Shown here: one piece after another, positions 6,471 through 13,718 of the stretch
Position numbering within the stretch: position 1 is the first letter of the stretch
Layout: each line of letters starts with the position of its first letter
Source: JBBRSC01 sp038245795
GTDB taxonomy: Bacteria > Actinomycetota > Acidimicrobiia > Acidimicrobiales > Microtrichaceae
Assembly (NCBI GenBank): GCA_038245795.1
Contig: JBBRSC010000018.1
Location: 1-22,776, forward strand
Reading direction: 5' to 3'
Length of the DNA: 22,776 nucleotides
Program-made: the position numbers and the translations under genes
The notes under the pieces: generated by a model
What the model was told of the DNA's origin: nothing
Database searches by the model: none
Seen by the model: the letters and a program-made list of their open reading frames with translations, nothing else

Positions 6471-8423
6471 ATGGCTGCTGCGACCGATCGACCCTGGCTC
6501 ATGAGGACCTATTCGGGTCACTCGACTGCGAAGGCCTCGAACGAGCTGTACCGAACCAACCTCGCCAAAGGCCAGACCGGGCTGAGCAGTGCCTTCGACC
6601 TCCCCACCCAGACCGGCTACGACCCCGACCACATCATGGCGAGGGGAGAGGTCGGCAAGGTCGGCGTGCCGGTGGCGCATCTCGGCCACATGCGCCAGTT
6701 GCTCGACCAGATCCCGCCCGGCGAGATGAACACGTCGATGACGATCAACGCCCCGGCCGCATGGATGCTGGGACTGTACGTCGCCAATGCCGCCCAACTC
6801 GGAGTGCCGTCGACCTCATTGCGGGGCACCACACAGAACGACATCGTGAAGGAGTACCTGTCCCGCGGGACGTACATCTTTCCACCGGTTCCGAGCCGAC
6901 GTCTGATCGTCGACATGTTCGCCTACTGCAACGTTCACGTGCCGCTGTGGAACCCCATGAACGTGTGCAGCTATCACCTCCAGGAAGCCGGCGCCACGCC
7001 CACCCAGGAGATCGCCTTCGCACTCGCCACCGCCATTGGGGTCCTCGATGCGGTTCGTGATTCCGGCCAGGTGAGTGCCGATCGGATGAGCGACGTGGTG
7101 GCCTCGGTGTCGTTCTTCGTGAACGCCGGGATTCGCTTCGTGGAGGAGAACGCCAAGATGCGCGCCTTCACCGAGATGTGGGACCGCCTCACCGAGACCC
7201 GCTACGGGATCACCGATCCGAAGGCCCGACGTTTCCGCTACGGCGTGCAGGTCAACAGCTTGGGGCTCACCGAAGCGCAACCCGAGAACAACGTGCAACG
7301 AATCGTCTTGGAGATGCTCGGGGTGACGCTGTCGAAGTCGGCTCGTGCCCGTTCGGTGCAGCTGCCCGCTTGGAACGAGGCGCTCGGTTTGCCTCGCCCG
7401 TGGGATCAGCAGTGGTCGCTGCGGATCCAACAGGTGTTGGCGCTCGAGAGCGATCTGTTGGAATACGACGACATCTTTGCGGGCAGCCATGTCATGGAAG
7501 CCAAGACCGCGGAGCTCGTCGATTCCGCGCAGGCCGAACTCGATGAGATCCTCGCATTGGGCGGTGCCTTCGAGGCGATCGACGAGATGAAGGGTCGACT
7601 GGTCCGGAGCCACACCGAGCGGATGCGGCGCATCGAGAGCGGCGCACAAACCGTCATCGGGGTGAATGCCTTCCGGGAAACCGCAACCTCGCCGTTGGGC
7701 GGCGACGACAACATCATGAAGGTCGACCCCGGAGTGCAGGAACAAGCGATGACCGAGATCGCTGAGTGGCGATCCCAGCGCGATGCCGACTCGGTCAAGC
7801 GCGCCATCGATGAACTCGCACGGGTGGCGGGCACCGACGAGAACATCATGGCGGCCACGATTGCGTTGGCTGAAGCAGGCGGAACCACCGGCGAGTGGGC
7901 GGGCACACTGCGCGACATCTTCGGCGAGTACCGGGCACCGACGGGCGTGGCGGCAGCTGCCGGTGCGGGTGGCAGCTCCGATGATCTTCGTCGCATTGCC
8001 GCACGGGTCAAGGCGCTGCCCGATGGTCCCCCGCGACTGCTGGTGGCGAAGCCCGGGCTCGACGGTCACTCCAACGGCGCCGAGCAGATCGCAGTGGCGG
8101 CACGGGACGCTGGCATGGAGGTCATCTATCAGGGGATCCGGTTGACGCCAGAGCAGATCGCCGCTGCGGCTCGCGATGAAGACGTCGATCTGATCGCCGT
8201 CTCGATCCTGTCGGGGAGCCACATGGAGCTGGTGCCCGAGGTGATCCGCCTCGTCCGTGCCGCCGGCGTCGACGCCCCGATCGTGGCGGGCGGGATCATC
8301 CCCCTCGATGATCAGCCCAAGCTGTTGGCAGCCGGCGCCGTGCGGATCTACACGCCGAAGGATTACGACCTCGGCCAGATCATGTCGGACATGGTCGACA
8401 TCGCCCTGGCGCACCGACACTGA
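6471..8423 (+). CDS. ecm: Ethylmalonyl-CoA mutase, coenzyme B12-dependent (Ecm/MeaA)
   Basis: A 650-aa single-chain B12 mutase. Ecm converts (2R)-ethylmalonyl-CoA to (2S)-methylsuccinyl-CoA in the ethylmalonyl-CoA pathway for acetyl-CoA assimilation. The catalytic TIM barrel covers about residues 8-500; the cobalamin domain covers about 520-645, with DGHSNG at 531-536 (His533 is the lower cobalt ligand), SILSGS at 578-583 and GGII at 607-610. The ethylmalonyl type is shown by DLPTQTGYDPD (43-53), RGTTQNDIVKEYL (118-130) and NPMNVCSYHLQEAGATP (161-177), where methylmalonyl-CoA mutases have DLATHRGYDSD, TIQND and SISGYHMQEAG. Length matches Ecm. It overlaps the threonine aldolase start by one nt (TGATG). 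A structured leader precedes it. Older annotations often call such proteins methylmalonyl-CoA mutase or MeaA. Confidence 0.9.
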   Translation: MAAATDRPWLMRTYSGHSTAKASNELYRTNLAKGQTGLSSAFDLPTQTGYDPDHIMARGEVGKVGVPVAHLGHMRQLLDQIPPGEMNTSMTINAPAAWMLGLYVANAAQLGVPSTSLRGTTQNDIVKEYLSRGTYIFPPVPSRRLIVDMFAYCNVHVPLWNPMNVCSYHLQEAGATPTQEIAFALATAIGVLDAVRDSGQVSADRMSDVVASVSFFVNAGIRFVEENAKMRAFTEMWDRLTETRYGITDPKARRFRYGVQVNSLGLTEAQPENNVQRIVLEMLGVTLSKSARARSVQLPAWNEALGLPRPWDQQWSLRIQQVLALESDLLEYDDIFAGSHVMEAKTAELVDSAQAELDEILALGGAFEAIDEMKGRLVRSHTERMRRIESGAQTVIGVNAFRETATSPLGGDDNIMKVDPGVQEQAMTEIAEWRSQRDADSVKRAIDELARVAGTDENIMAATIALAEAGGTTGEWAGTLRDIFGEYRAPTGVAAAAGAGGSSDDLRRIAARVKALPDGPPRLLVAKPGLDGHSNGAEQIAVAARDAGMEVIYQGIRLTPEQIAAAARDEDVDLIAVSILSGSHMELVPEVIRLVRAAGVDAPIVAGGIIPLDDQPKLLAAGAVRIYTPKDYDLGQIMSDMVDIALAHRH

Positions 8424-9487
8424 TGCGGTTCGCGTCAGACAATCGTGCGGGTGCGATGCCCGAGGTCATCGAAGCGTTGGCCGCCGAGGGTGCGCACTTC
8501 GGCGGCGCCTACGGCGAGGATCGTGCGACCCTTGAACTGACGGCGCTTCTCGGCGAGGTCTTTGAACACGACGTCACCGTGTTCCCGGTGATGACCGGCA
8601 CGGCAGCCAACGCCCTGGTGCTCGCTGCACTGTGTGATCCGTGGGGCGGCGTTGCGTGTCACCGCGAAGCGCACATCGTCGTCGATGAATGCGGAGCGCC
8701 CGAGTTCTACGGCGGGGGACTCCGGTTGGTCACGCTGCCCGGCGATCACGGTCGGATGGATCCCGCAGCGCTCGAGGCCCTGTTGACGTCGGGTGCGCGT
8801 GACGATGTGCACCAGACACCGATGCAGGCGGTGAGCCTCACCAATCTGACCGAGTCAGGAACCACGCTCGACGCCGACCAGACCGCCGAGTTGTGTGCGC
8901 TGGCTCACCGGCACGGACTGGCAACGCACCTCGACGGGGCGCGCTTCGCCAATGCGGTCGTGGGCACGGGCCTCAGTCCGGCGGATCTCACGTGGCGCGC
9001 CGGCGTCGATGTGTTGGTGTTGGGCGGGACGAAGAACGGATGCATCGCGGCGGAGGCGGTGGTGTGCTTCGACCGGACCCTGATTCCGACGTTCGAGCGA
9101 CGGCGCAAACGCGGCGGCCATCTCGCCTCCAAGATGCGATTCGTCTCGGTACAGCTGTTGGCGTCGATCCGTGACGAGCGCTGGCTCGCTGCCGCCCGAC
9201 ATGCCAACGACCACGCTGTGGCGTTGTCCGCATCGCTCGCTGCGATCCCCTCGATCGAGATCATCCATCCCACGCAGGGCAACCAGGTATGGGTCTCGGC
9301 CCCTGTGTCCCAGGTGGACGAGTGGCGGGCGGGCGGTGCTCAGTTCTACGACTCGCCCGACGCTGGCGGCGATCGTGGCCGAACGACCGTGCGACTGGTC
9401 ACGAGCTTCTCCACGACGGTCGAGGACGTGTCAGGATTCGTCACGCTGGCGGACACAGGTGCGAGCGTCGAGGGGGCAAAAGCTTGA
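8423..9487 (+). CDS. Low-specificity threonine aldolase family PLP enzyme
   Basis: A 354-aa fold-type I PLP enzyme of the beta-eliminating lyase/threonine aldolase family, expected to cleave threonine or allo-threonine to glycine and acetaldehyde. Visible features: the N-terminal SDNRAGAMPEV, His84 in the position that stacks on PLP (AHIVVDECGA), Asp171 in HLDGARFANA, and the Schiff-base Lys204 in GGTKNG. Length is normal. It begins inside the ecm stop codon, so it is translationally coupled to the mutase; it has no strong site of its own. The next gene overlaps its stop. The link to ecm might concern glycine and glyoxylate balance, because the ethylmalonyl-CoA pathway produces glyoxylate; that is an inference. 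Stereospecificity cannot be told from sequence. Confidence 0.88.
   Translation: MRFASDNRAGAMPEVIEALAAEGAHFGGAYGEDRATLELTALLGEVFEHDVTVFPVMTGTAANALVLAALCDPWGGVACHREAHIVVDECGAPEFYGGGLRLVTLPGDHGRMDPAALEALLTSGARDDVHQTPMQAVSLTNLTESGTTLDADQTAELCALAHRHGLATHLDGARFANAVVGTGLSPADLTWRAGVDVLVLGGTKNGCIAAEAVVCFDRTLIPTFERRRKRGGHLASKMRFVSVQLLASIRDERWLAAARHANDHAVALSASLAAIPSIEIIHPTQGNQVWVSAPVSQVDEWRAGGAQFYDSPDAGGDRGRTTVRLVTSFSTTVEDVSGFVTLADTGASVEGAKA
9470..9476 (+). promoter_or_regulatory. Ribosome binding site supporting a TTG start
   Basis: GAGGGGG lies 7 nt before TTG at 9484. This TTG overlaps the threonine aldolase stop (TTGA). The next in-frame alternatives lie inside the first membrane segment, so this site decides the start. 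Confidence 0.65.
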
Positions 9488-10338
9488 GTTCCGACCAGAG
9501 AAGCCGATGGAGTGTCGTGGGCGGACGACGACTCATTGGTGCAGCTCTCGGCATGATCGGTCTGATCGTGGGCGTGATCGCGCTAGTGATTGACAGCGGA
9601 ATTCTGGGTGGGGTTTCCGGACTCTTGGCGTTGGCGGCCGGGCTGGCTGCCCATACTGCGGAGACGAGGGCTGCGATCAGCGAGGCACGGATCGACGAGG
9701 TCCGTTCCGAGATGGAGCATTCCCGACTCGAGATCGCCGGGCTGCGGACCAGCGTGACCGCTGCGCAGGTTCGCTTCGAGAAGTCCGAAAGCACGATCGC
9801 CGAGCTGATGTCGAACCAACCGGTGCCCATTGCGCCGGGCGAGATGGCAGGAATCCACGATCCTGCCGACACTCGAATGCTCGCCGACCCCGAGACCAAC
9901 CTGTTCTCCGAGGCGTACTTCCGAGTGGCGCTCGATGCTCGTATCGCGTCGGCTCGACGTCATCTGCGACCAGTTGCCGTGGCGCTGCTCGAGGTGGTCG
10001 AAGGTCCTGCTGATGGTCCGGCGACCGCGGCCGATCCGCTCAAGGTCACCGGCTCGATTCGCCAGACGTTGCGCGATGCCGACACGGCGTGTCGCATGAC
10101 TGACGGATCGTTCGCGTTGATCTTGGAGGACACCCCCGAGAACGGTGCGGTGTGGACGGTGGAACGGGTCCGTCGAAACCTCACGTCGCGTCACGGCCAG
10201 CACACGTTGTGGGCCGGAGTGGCGTGCTACCCAGCGCATGCGTTCAGTACCGACGAGCTGTTGGATCAGGCGCAGCTCGCGCTCGAAGCAGCACGCGAGT
10301 GGAAGCAAGACCGCATCGAGATCGCCACCGCCGACTGA
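9484..10338 (+). CDS. Membrane-anchored protein with degenerate GGDEF domain
   Basis: A 284-aa protein from a TTG start. Two closely spaced hydrophobic segments (about 17-36 and 40-57) are followed by a charged helical, coiled-coil-like stretch (about 60-110) and a GGDEF-fold domain (about 134-282). The domain opens with DPETNLFSEAYF, as in DxLTGLxNRxxF. The active-site loop reads TDGSF (206-210) where cyclases have GGDEF, and the metal-binding Asp region is also altered, so c-di-GMP synthesis is unlikely. An RxxD motif (RDAD, 197-200) stands exactly five residues before it, as in the inhibitory I-site that binds c-di-GMP. The protein may therefore be a receptor or scaffold. It is the last gene of the ecm-aldolase set, with overlapping start and stop. 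Confidence 0.75.
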   Translation: MSSDQRSRWSVVGGRRLIGAALGMIGLIVGVIALVIDSGILGGVSGLLALAAGLAAHTAETRAAISEARIDEVRSEMEHSRLEIAGLRTSVTAAQVRFEKSESTIAELMSNQPVPIAPGEMAGIHDPADTRMLADPETNLFSEAYFRVALDARIASARRHLRPVAVALLEVVEGPADGPATAADPLKVTGSIRQTLRDADTACRMTDGSFALILEDTPENGAVWTVERVRRNLTSRHGQHTLWAGVACYPAHAFSTDELLDQAQLALEAAREWKQDRIEIATAD

Positions 10339-10638
10339 TCGGTCAGGGTGGGTATCGATATCACCGCCCCCTGAAACCGCGATCAATCGATGGGTGTGTG
10401 TCTGGCGACGCTCCGCTTGAGACAATCGTCTTCAACAGAAGCCGACGACCGCATTCACCACCTCGTCGGCGAGCGTTGCAGCGCCCTCGGTCGGTTCCAT
10501 CACCCGGATGACAAAACAGCAGGTCGCCGACGACGCACCTCGCCAATTTGCATGAGAAGTGATTGACACCCACGACATCAGGTGGGAAGGTGCTCTGGCG
10601 CCGGGCGAGTGTATGGCGCAATGTTTGAGGGAGAAAAT
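10339..10638 (+). other. 300-nt intergenic region before the lipoprotein gene
   Basis: An imperfect hairpin (TCAGGG at 10343-10348 with CCCTGA at 10369-10374) follows the upstream stop and could end that transcript; it lacks a U-tract. A perfect -35 consensus TTGACA stands at 10563-10568, but no good -10 follows at 16-18 nt. I see no gene here. Confidence 0.4.
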
Positions 10639-11496
10639 ATGTTGAAGTCAACTCCGCGTCGCGCGGCCATTTTTGGCGGCGCCGCAGCCGTGTTCGCAAT
10701 CTTGGCGGGTGGGTGCGCACCGCCACCGCCGCCACTGATTCCCGTCACGATTTATGACTCGAATCCGTCGCCGCTGCCGGGAAACGTGTCGAGCCAGGGA
10801 TTTGAGTGCTGCCAGGTCGCAGAGTTCGGCGATCAAGTCGCTTTCGCTGCCGCCACTCCCCGCCATCTGCAACAGGCCACGGTGACCATGAGCTCATGGG
10901 CCACAAAGGCGAGCTGGCCGACCATTGGCGATGCGGTTGGTTTCGATCACCCATTGACCTTGAACATCTATTCGGTTGGCCCAATTGTTGCTGGTAATCC
11001 CACACTTGGAACGCTCTTGGGAAGCTTTCCCAAGTTGGTCCACGTTCCTTATCGCAAAGCCGCCGACCCGATCAACTGCGCCACCACTCCTGCTCATCCC
11101 GAACGGAACGGGACGCAGTGGACCGCCGATGGCGGTGTGACGTGCTTCAATGGCCAAGCCTTCCAGGTGACCTTTGACCTGAGCGGTCTGGGCGTTGCAG
11201 TTCCAGATCAGATCGTATGGGGCGTGGCGTACAACACGAGCGAGTTCGGCGTGACTCCGCTTCGTCCATCCGCTCCTGCAGGCGGTCCCTATGACTCGCT
11301 CAACGTTGGTGCCGAAGGCGCCGGGGCCTCAGTCGGAACCGACGTGAACGGTGATGTGGCATGGCTGTCGGGCGGTAACTATCCGTACTGCGACGGTGGT
11401 GCAGGCAACACTGGGGCGCTTCGTCCCGACGTTGGGTGCGCACCCGGAGCTGGCTGGACGGGGTACACACCCGAAATCAGCTTCACAGCGCTCTGA
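10639..11496 (+). CDS. Secreted lipoprotein of unknown function
   Basis: A 285-aa protein. The ATG at 10639 follows GAGGGAG at 10627-10633 and directly precedes a typical signal: basic residues, a hydrophobic stretch and the lipobox LAGGC (Cys26), then a run of five prolines that may serve as a spacer and could need EF-P. The mature part is rich in Gly, Thr and aromatic residues and looks like a beta-sandwich: VTIYDSNPSPLPGN, AEFGDQVAFAA, VTMSSW, LTLNIYSVG, WGVAYNTSEFG, GPYDSLNVG. Patterns of this kind recur in secreted bacterial proteins with no known role, but I cannot name a family. There is a vicinal Cys pair (57-58). It is monocistronic and convergent with the next gene. It is probably surface-exposed. 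Confidence 0.78.
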   Translation: MLKSTPRRAAIFGGAAAVFAILAGGCAPPPPPLIPVTIYDSNPSPLPGNVSSQGFECCQVAEFGDQVAFAAATPRHLQQATVTMSSWATKASWPTIGDAVGFDHPLTLNIYSVGPIVAGNPTLGTLLGSFPKLVHVPYRKAADPINCATTPAHPERNGTQWTADGGVTCFNGQAFQVTFDLSGLGVAVPDQIVWGVAYNTSEFGVTPLRPSAPAGGPYDSLNVGAEGAGASVGTDVNGDVAWLSGGNYPYCDGGAGNTGALRPDVGCAPGAGWTGYTPEISFTAL

Positions 11497-11503
11497 CCAA
11501 GCC

Positions 11504-11555
11504 TTCATGGTTGGGCCAGCCGGCTCGAGTGATCGTTCGGCGGATGAGCCATGAA
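11504..11555. repeat. Inverted repeat between convergent genes
   Basis: TTCATGG (11504-11510) and CCATGAA (11549-11555) pair perfectly, with an inner GGCTC/GAGCC stem. It lies just after the lipoprotein stop and could be part of a terminator. No U-tract follows. Confidence 0.35.
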
Positions 11556-11587
11556 TGGAAAACGGCAACGATGCGGCGGTCGTTCAT

Positions 11588-11610
11588 CTCGGGGGAACAT
11601 CATCCCCGAG
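11588..11610. terminator. Bidirectional terminator-like hairpin
   Basis: CTCGGGG (11588-11594) and CCCCGAG (11604-11610) form a perfect 7-bp stem with a 9-nt loop, placed between the convergent lipoprotein and DinB-type genes. It has no U-tract on either side, which is common in actinobacteria. Confidence 0.5.
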
Positions 11611-11685
11611 GTGAGCGACCTTCTCGCGTGCTGCGGTCACTGAGATGGGCAGCGTCGTGCCGTCGCCCGCTCGTTCTGACCATGC

Positions 11686-12291
11686 TCAGCAGAAGACGTT
11701 GGTCGGAGCGAGCGGCCCCCGACCGGTGAGCGCCCGGGCCAAGGCCGCAGCCTGGTCTGCGGTCAGCATGTCCGTGAACACGCCGAGTACCTGCGCCACT
11801 GCTGAATCGGGCATCGCAACGGCCCGACCCAACGCGCGCGCTAGGTCATCGGAGTGCATCACCACCTCGACGAGCCTCGTGAGCAGATAGTGGCCATAGA
11901 CGATGCCGCCGCCCATCACATTGACGACAGCGTCCAGCTCCGCTGCATCGATCCGCACGAACGCGGCATCGAGATCTCGTCGAACAGTGACTGCGGGATC
12001 CTCACCCAACAGTTCCGCGGATGCACGCCCCCGCTCGGCGACCTGATCATGGATTCCCGCCATCGTCGAGACCGTCAGGAAGTATCCGGCTGGCGAGTGG
12101 TGGGTAACGGTTTCGGCGGGTTCATCGAGGTAACTCGCTGCCCGCTTGACGCTGCCGAGCGTGTGGCCCACGAGCTCACGAATCGACCACTGGTCCATTC
12201 CGGGTCGCTCCCACTCATCAGCGCAAATGGTGTCGACCAGCCGCGCGAATTCCTCGGCAGCGTCATGGAGCTCGGGACGAACGTCAATCAC
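11686..12291 (-). CDS. DinB/mycothiol-dependent maleylpyruvate isomerase-like protein
   Basis: A 201-aa protein of the DinB/YfiT metal-dependent superfamily, close in pattern to the N-terminal domain of mycothiol-dependent maleylpyruvate isomerase and to TIGR03086-type proteins. The three expected metal ligands are visible: His43 (SIRELVGHTLG), Glu142 and His146 (RLVEVVMHSDDLARAL). The usual role of such proteins is a mycothiol-dependent transfer or isomerisation; the true substrate is unknown. The GTG start overlaps the preceding hydrolase stop by four nt (GTGA), so the two are coupled. It ends with a C-terminal Cys and is the last gene of the carboxylase operon. There is no C-terminal SCP2-like domain. 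Confidence 0.8.
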   Translation of the reverse strand: MIDVRPELHDAAEEFARLVDTICADEWERPGMDQWSIRELVGHTLGSVKRAASYLDEPAETVTHHSPAGYFLTVSTMAGIHDQVAERGRASAELLGEDPAVTVRRDLDAAFVRIDAAELDAVVNVMGGGIVYGHYLLTRLVEVVMHSDDLARALGRAVAMPDSAVAQVLGVFTDMLTADQAAALARALTGRGPLAPTNVFC

Positions 12292-13466
12292 ACGTCACCG
12301 TCGTCGGCACGATGGTGGAGCGACTCGGCCATCGGGCCGACGGCCGCCGTCCAGGTCTGGGGAGAGGCACCCATTGAGGTCGCGTTCTCAGGGTTCCAAT
12401 ACTCGGCGTATCCAGATGCCACCGCGCCTCGCACGACTCGACGGGCAAGATCGTCGGCCGCCTCGGGGTGCACCTGCGACAGGCTGGACCACAGCAGGTA
12501 GTCGAGGCTCGGCCACGACACTCCCCGCCAATAGATGTCCGGGCGATAGAGCCGATGATGCTTGGGCAGGAACCGAGAGCCGAACGGCGCGCTGTACTCG
12601 TCGGGATCGAGCAGGCGACCAGTGATCTGTCCACGCCGATCGTGATGCGGGGTCACCATCATCGGGAGTAACGAATCCAACGTCGGAACCCGCGCCGCCG
12701 GCGTGTCGACGTTGCCGAGATCGACCCAACATCGATCATCGGTGGACCACATCTGATCATCGATCTCCGCCGCCAACTGCTGACCCTGGGCCACCAGATC
12801 TGTATCTCCGCTCAGAAGGCCCAACTCAATAGCCGACCGGGCACAGATCGCGTTGAAGCCCGCCGACCGCACCTCGAGCAACGACGACGCCACGGCCGCG
12901 CCGACTGGTGAGTAGCGGGCTGCGATCACCGTCGCGCGATCCAGCGCTACCAGGGCGTCGTAGTCCCAGCGGTCGACACCGGCGTAGCTGTCCCACCTCG
13001 GCGAGTCATCGCATCCCGTCTCCCAGGGGTGCACGACCATCACGAGCCCATCGACATTTCGCTCGGTGAAGAGCCACCGCAAGGCTGCCGCACCACGTTC
13101 TTCGAGCTCCGCGTCGCGCAGGCCCGCCTCAGCGAGACGCGCCAAGGCAATACCGAAGACGGGCGGCTGCACGAACGAACTGCGATCTGTCAGGGGTCCA
13201 CGGTTGACGTCGGTCGGCGCCGCGTATCGCATGTGCGGCAGGAACCCATCGGAGAGTTGCCCCGTGAACAGCGAACGCATCTCGGTCATTCCGCGCTGGG
13301 GATCGTGGCCCGCCCACGCAATCGAATGGAAGCCCGAATCCCACGCCCACTGATTGGGGTAGACGGCTGGATTGGGCGGGCAGTATCCGACGTCGGGTTG
13401 CCAATGTCGTTCGAGCACCTCGTACGCTCCGGCCGCAGCGGCGCGAAGGTCGAGGGGATCGTTCAC
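12288..13466 (-). CDS. GH63-like glycoside hydrolase (mannosyl-/glucosylglycerate hydrolase-like)
   Basis: A 392-aa soluble (alpha/alpha)6-barrel hydrolase. The motifs match the mannosylglycerate/glucosylglycerate hydrolase branch of GH63: NQWAWDSGFHSIAW (38-51), the acid-bearing HPWETGCDDSPRWD (146-159, likely acid Asp153), YRPDIYWRGVSW, and the base-bearing YWNPEN (Glu360) followed by QTWTA. It probably releases a sugar from a small compatible solute or related glycoside; the substrate is not set by the sequence. The start is GTG at 13466 with only a weak AGGCAG site upstream. It is 9 nt after the epsilon subunit gene and in the same frame, separated by that gene's TAG. There is no signal peptide, so it should act in the cytoplasm. 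Confidence 0.82.
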   Translation of the reverse strand: MNDPLDLRAAAAGAYEVLERHWQPDVGYCPPNPAVYPNQWAWDSGFHSIAWAGHDPQRGMTEMRSLFTGQLSDGFLPHMRYAAPTDVNRGPLTDRSSFVQPPVFGIALARLAEAGLRDAELEERGAAALRWLFTERNVDGLVMVVHPWETGCDDSPRWDSYAGVDRWDYDALVALDRATVIAARYSPVGAAVASSLLEVRSAGFNAICARSAIELGLLSGDTDLVAQGQQLAAEIDDQMWSTDDRCWVDLGNVDTPAARVPTLDSLLPMMVTPHHDRRGQITGRLLDPDEYSAPFGSRFLPKHHRLYRPDIYWRGVSWPSLDYLLWSSLSQVHPEAADDLARRVVRGAVASGYAEYWNPENATSMGASPQTWTAAVGPMAESLHHRADDGDV

Positions 13467-13475
13467 GAACTCTGC

Positions 13476-13655
13476 CTACCAGGGCCGGTCGCGGCGGAGC
13501 GGGATTGGCTTGGTCCACCAACGTCCGGACCAACGCCACCGCAGGTTGTCGTCGGCGGCGGCGGGCGGGGCGACACGCGGCCAAGACATCTCGAGAGCGG
13601 CCACAATCGCGGCCGCTTCCTCGTCGCTCGGCGTCGGCGTGATATCAGCCATCAT
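13476..13655 (-). CDS. accE: Acyl-CoA carboxylase epsilon subunit
   Basis: A 59-aa protein encoded 63 nt after the carboxylase beta gene. Its pattern fits the small actinobacterial epsilon subunits that bind and activate the beta subunit: an N-terminal helix-forming segment (PTPSDEEAAAIVAALE) followed by a Pro/Trp-rich, basic tail (LRWRWSGRWW, ending RPW). Position directly after the beta gene is the main support. The start is unsure: ATG at 13655 or 13652, or a GTG at 13679 that adds eight residues; none has a strong ribosome binding site. The stop is TAG. Such genes are often missed in annotation because they are short and weakly conserved. Confidence 0.75.
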   Translation of the reverse strand: MMADITPTPSDEEAAAIVAALEMSWPRVAPPAAADDNLRWRWSGRWWTKPIPLRRDRPW

Positions 13656-13718
13656 GAGAGCCGCAGGGTAGCGAGGCACGAGCCCCGAGGACCAGCGATG
13701 AGCGCCAGCGAAGAGCCA

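Noticed and set aside
6816..8420. 534-codon open frame opposite ecm
   Set aside because: It is the antisense shadow of a strongly conserved mutase; no domain, no ribosome binding site.
10563..10568. TTGACA as the promoter of the lipoprotein gene
   Set aside because: The -35 match is perfect, but no reasonable -10 hexamer lies 16-18 nt downstream.
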